Assembly (NCBI GenBank): GCA_031254255.1
Contig: JAIRUT010000051.1
Span: forward strand, 1 to 7,165
Source: Coriobacteriales bacterium
GTDB lineage: Bacteria > Actinomycetota > Coriobacteriia > Coriobacteriales > UBA8131
DNA: 7,165 bases
Direction of reading: 5' to 3'
Shown: piece by piece, positions 5,951 to 7,165 of the stretch
How the letters are laid out: the number at the start of each line of letters is the position of its first letter
Numbering within the stretch: the first letter of the stretch is position 1
The notes under the pieces: generated by a model
Databases searched by the model: none
The model's input: only the letters and a program-made list of their open reading frames with translations
Told to the model about the DNA's origin: nothing
Program-made: the position numbers and the translations under genes

Positions 5951-7165
5951 TTATGGGCCAGCCGACCCTCCGCCTGTACTTTTCGATCCACTAGAGCTAT
6001 TGCCACCAGTAGAACCACTGGAACCTGAGCTACTGCCACTGCTACTGTTGCCGCCGCTCGAACTACCCGAACTACTTGAGCCACTGGAACTGCCAGAACC
6101 ACTGGAGCTACTGCTACCAGTACTCTGCGAGTTGTCGGTATTGTTCTGATTGTTGGTATTGGCCTGATCTTCCTTTTTCTTGGCATCTTGCTCGGCCTTC
6201 TGTTTGGCCGCTGCCTCTGCAGCTGATCGTTCCTCAGGGGTCATGAAGGACAGGCTAGAGTCATACTTCGGTGCAGATACTGTTTGAAACTTTTCCACAG
6301 GCATACTAGCCAAAGTATTGGTCATAAACTGATGCCAAACCGGAGCAGCATAAACACCACCTTCGTTGTGATTTACGAACGAGGCCTCATCCCGATATCC
6401 AACCCAAATAGCTGTACAGAGCTGTGGGGTATAGCCAATAAACCAAGCATCCTTCCATTTGTCCGAAGTACCTGTCTTTCCAGCAATATCCCGACCAGAA
6501 ATATTAGCGAGTTTACCGGTACCGTATTGCACAACGCCACGCAACACATCAGTAGTTGCATAGGCCACTTCAGGTGTCAGAATTTGCTCATTCTCCGGTT
6601 GATGCTCATAGACCACATTCCCTTGACGATCAACAATCTTCATAATCGCAGTCGGTTTATTATGCTTGCCATTATTGGCCAAGGTACTGTATCCAGAAGC
6701 CATATCCAGGGTGTTCACACCTTTGGCTCCCAGCACTACGGACTGGGGAACCCCCAAGTCCTCACCATTTGGCCCCCTGTCGTGAAGATCACTCGCGACA
6801 CCCATGCTGTTAGCAGTTTCAGCTATCGCGTCAGGCCCGACAGCCCGCATTACCCGGGCATAGGCAGTATTGGAAGAAAGAGCGGTGGCGCGCGCCAAGG
6901 TCATAGTGCCCATATCTCCACCGCTATAGTTATTCACAGTCCATGGCGCATAGCCGTCCATCTTAATGACTGTCGGAGATGCTGTGGAAACACTCAGGTT
7001 TGGCGAATAGCCGTCCTTGATAGCAGTCACCAAGGCATAGGTTTTAAAGCTTGATCCGGCTTGGCGGGTCATCTGCCAGCAGGTACTCCACTGATCTGTA
7101 TAAAAATCCTTGCCACCGCGCATAGCTTTTATGTATCCGGTCGATGGATCAACACAGGTCAGCGA
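5951..7165 (-). CDS. Class A penicillin-binding protein, C-terminal transpeptidase part
   Basis: The frame is open to the right edge, giving 404 C-terminal residues. The signal anchor and glycosyltransferase domain, expected N-terminally, lie outside. The visible part cross-links peptidoglycan stem peptides on the outer face of the membrane. It begins CVDPSTGYIKAMRGG, the usual start of the transpeptidase domain. The three active-site motifs are SSFK (nucleophile S38, K41), SSN (97-99) and KTGTS (230-234). LGAKGVNTLDMASGYSTLANNG and DAWFIGYTPQLCTAIWVGY match class A (PBP1a/PonA-type) rather than class B enzymes. A charged Ala/Lys/Glu linker (about 311-334) and an Asn/Gln-rich stretch (335-347) lead into a Ser/Gly tail (348-403). 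Position 5951 is the end of a TAA stop. The gene converges on galE across the terminator. Confidence 0.92.
   Translation of the reverse strand, partial: SLTCVDPSTGYIKAMRGGKDFYTDQWSTCWQMTRQAGSSFKTYALVTAIKDGYSPNLSVSTASPTVIKMDGYAPWTVNNYSGGDMGTMTLARATALSSNTAYARVMRAVGPDAIAETANSMGVASDLHDRGPNGEDLGVPQSVVLGAKGVNTLDMASGYSTLANNGKHNKPTAIMKIVDRQGNVVYEHQPENEQILTPEVAYATTDVLRGVVQYGTGKLANISGRDIAGKTGTSDKWKDAWFIGYTPQLCTAIWVGYRDEASFVNHNEGGVYAAPVWHQFMTNTLASMPVEKFQTVSAPKYDSSLSFMTPEERSAAEAAAKQKAEQDAKKKEDQANTNNQNNTDNSQSTGSSSSSGSGSSSGSSSSGSSSGGNSSSGSSSGSSGSTGGNSSSGSKSTGGGSAGP
5954..6130 (-). repeat. Low-complexity DNA encoding the Ser/Gly-rich PBP tail
   Basis: The last 59 residues of the PBP are almost only Ser, Gly, Thr and a few Asn, in irregular units such as SSSG, GSSS and GGN. 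The DNA shows a matching imperfect triplet-based repeat (ACTGCCACTG-like strings). Such tails are disordered and may span or attach to the wall. The opposite strand is open here and would give a Pro/Leu/Glu-rich peptide, which I treat as a shadow. Confidence 0.8.

Noticed and set aside
5853..6149. Plus-strand frame giving a Pro/Leu/Glu-rich peptide after galE
   Set aside because: It is the antisense of the Ser/Gly tail codons of the PBP, and its apparent bias is explained by that low-complexity DNA.
6284..7054. 256-codon plus-strand frame opposite the PBP
   Set aside because: It overlaps the conserved transpeptidase motifs SSFK, SSN and KTGTS on the minus strand and has no family features of its own.

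Overview
The window is bacterial chromosomal DNA with five genes, two of them cut by the window edges. Strong AGGAGG-type ribosome binding sites, a CmpB-type membrane protein, a KMSKS-type tyrosyl-tRNA synthetase and a class A penicillin-binding protein with a Ser/Gly-rich tail suggest a member of the Bacillota, probably clostridial, of moderate GC content. This placement is inference from gene types; there is no rRNA marker to fix it.

Layout, left to right. Four genes run leftward (minus strand). In transcription order they are tyrS (tyrosyl-tRNA synthetase, 4576 to 3362), an amidohydrolase of the methylthioadenosine/S-adenosylhomocysteine deaminase type (3222 to 1927), mnmA (tRNA-Uridine-34 2-thiolase, 1776 to 496), and the start of a CmpB/type IV ABC-like integral membrane protein (385 to the left edge), which has its own promoter. 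galE (UDP-glucose 4-epimerase, 4827 to 5828) runs rightward, divergently from tyrS, and ends at a strong hairpin terminator. A class A penicillin-binding protein converges on that terminator from the right edge (7165 to 5951); only its transpeptidase half and tail are visible. tyrS and mnmA both serve tRNA function. galE and the PBP both bear on the cell envelope, but nothing shows that they are co-regulated.

The most notable content is a set of palindromic repeats. Two nested inverted-repeat elements (1798-1904 and 3269-3360) share the same 28-nt arm, have unrelated loops, and occupy the two intergenic gaps on either side of the amidohydrolase. One begins one base after the tyrS stop codon. 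A third palindrome (1511-1579), different in sequence but sharing a GGGGACG core, lies inside mnmA without breaking the frame. It accounts for about 24 extra residues between the PP-loop region and the DAR motif. The simplest reading is that small non-autonomous REP/MITE-type elements are active in this genome, and that one has become part of an essential-type tRNA-modifying enzyme. No CRISPR array, tRNA, rRNA or transposase gene is present.
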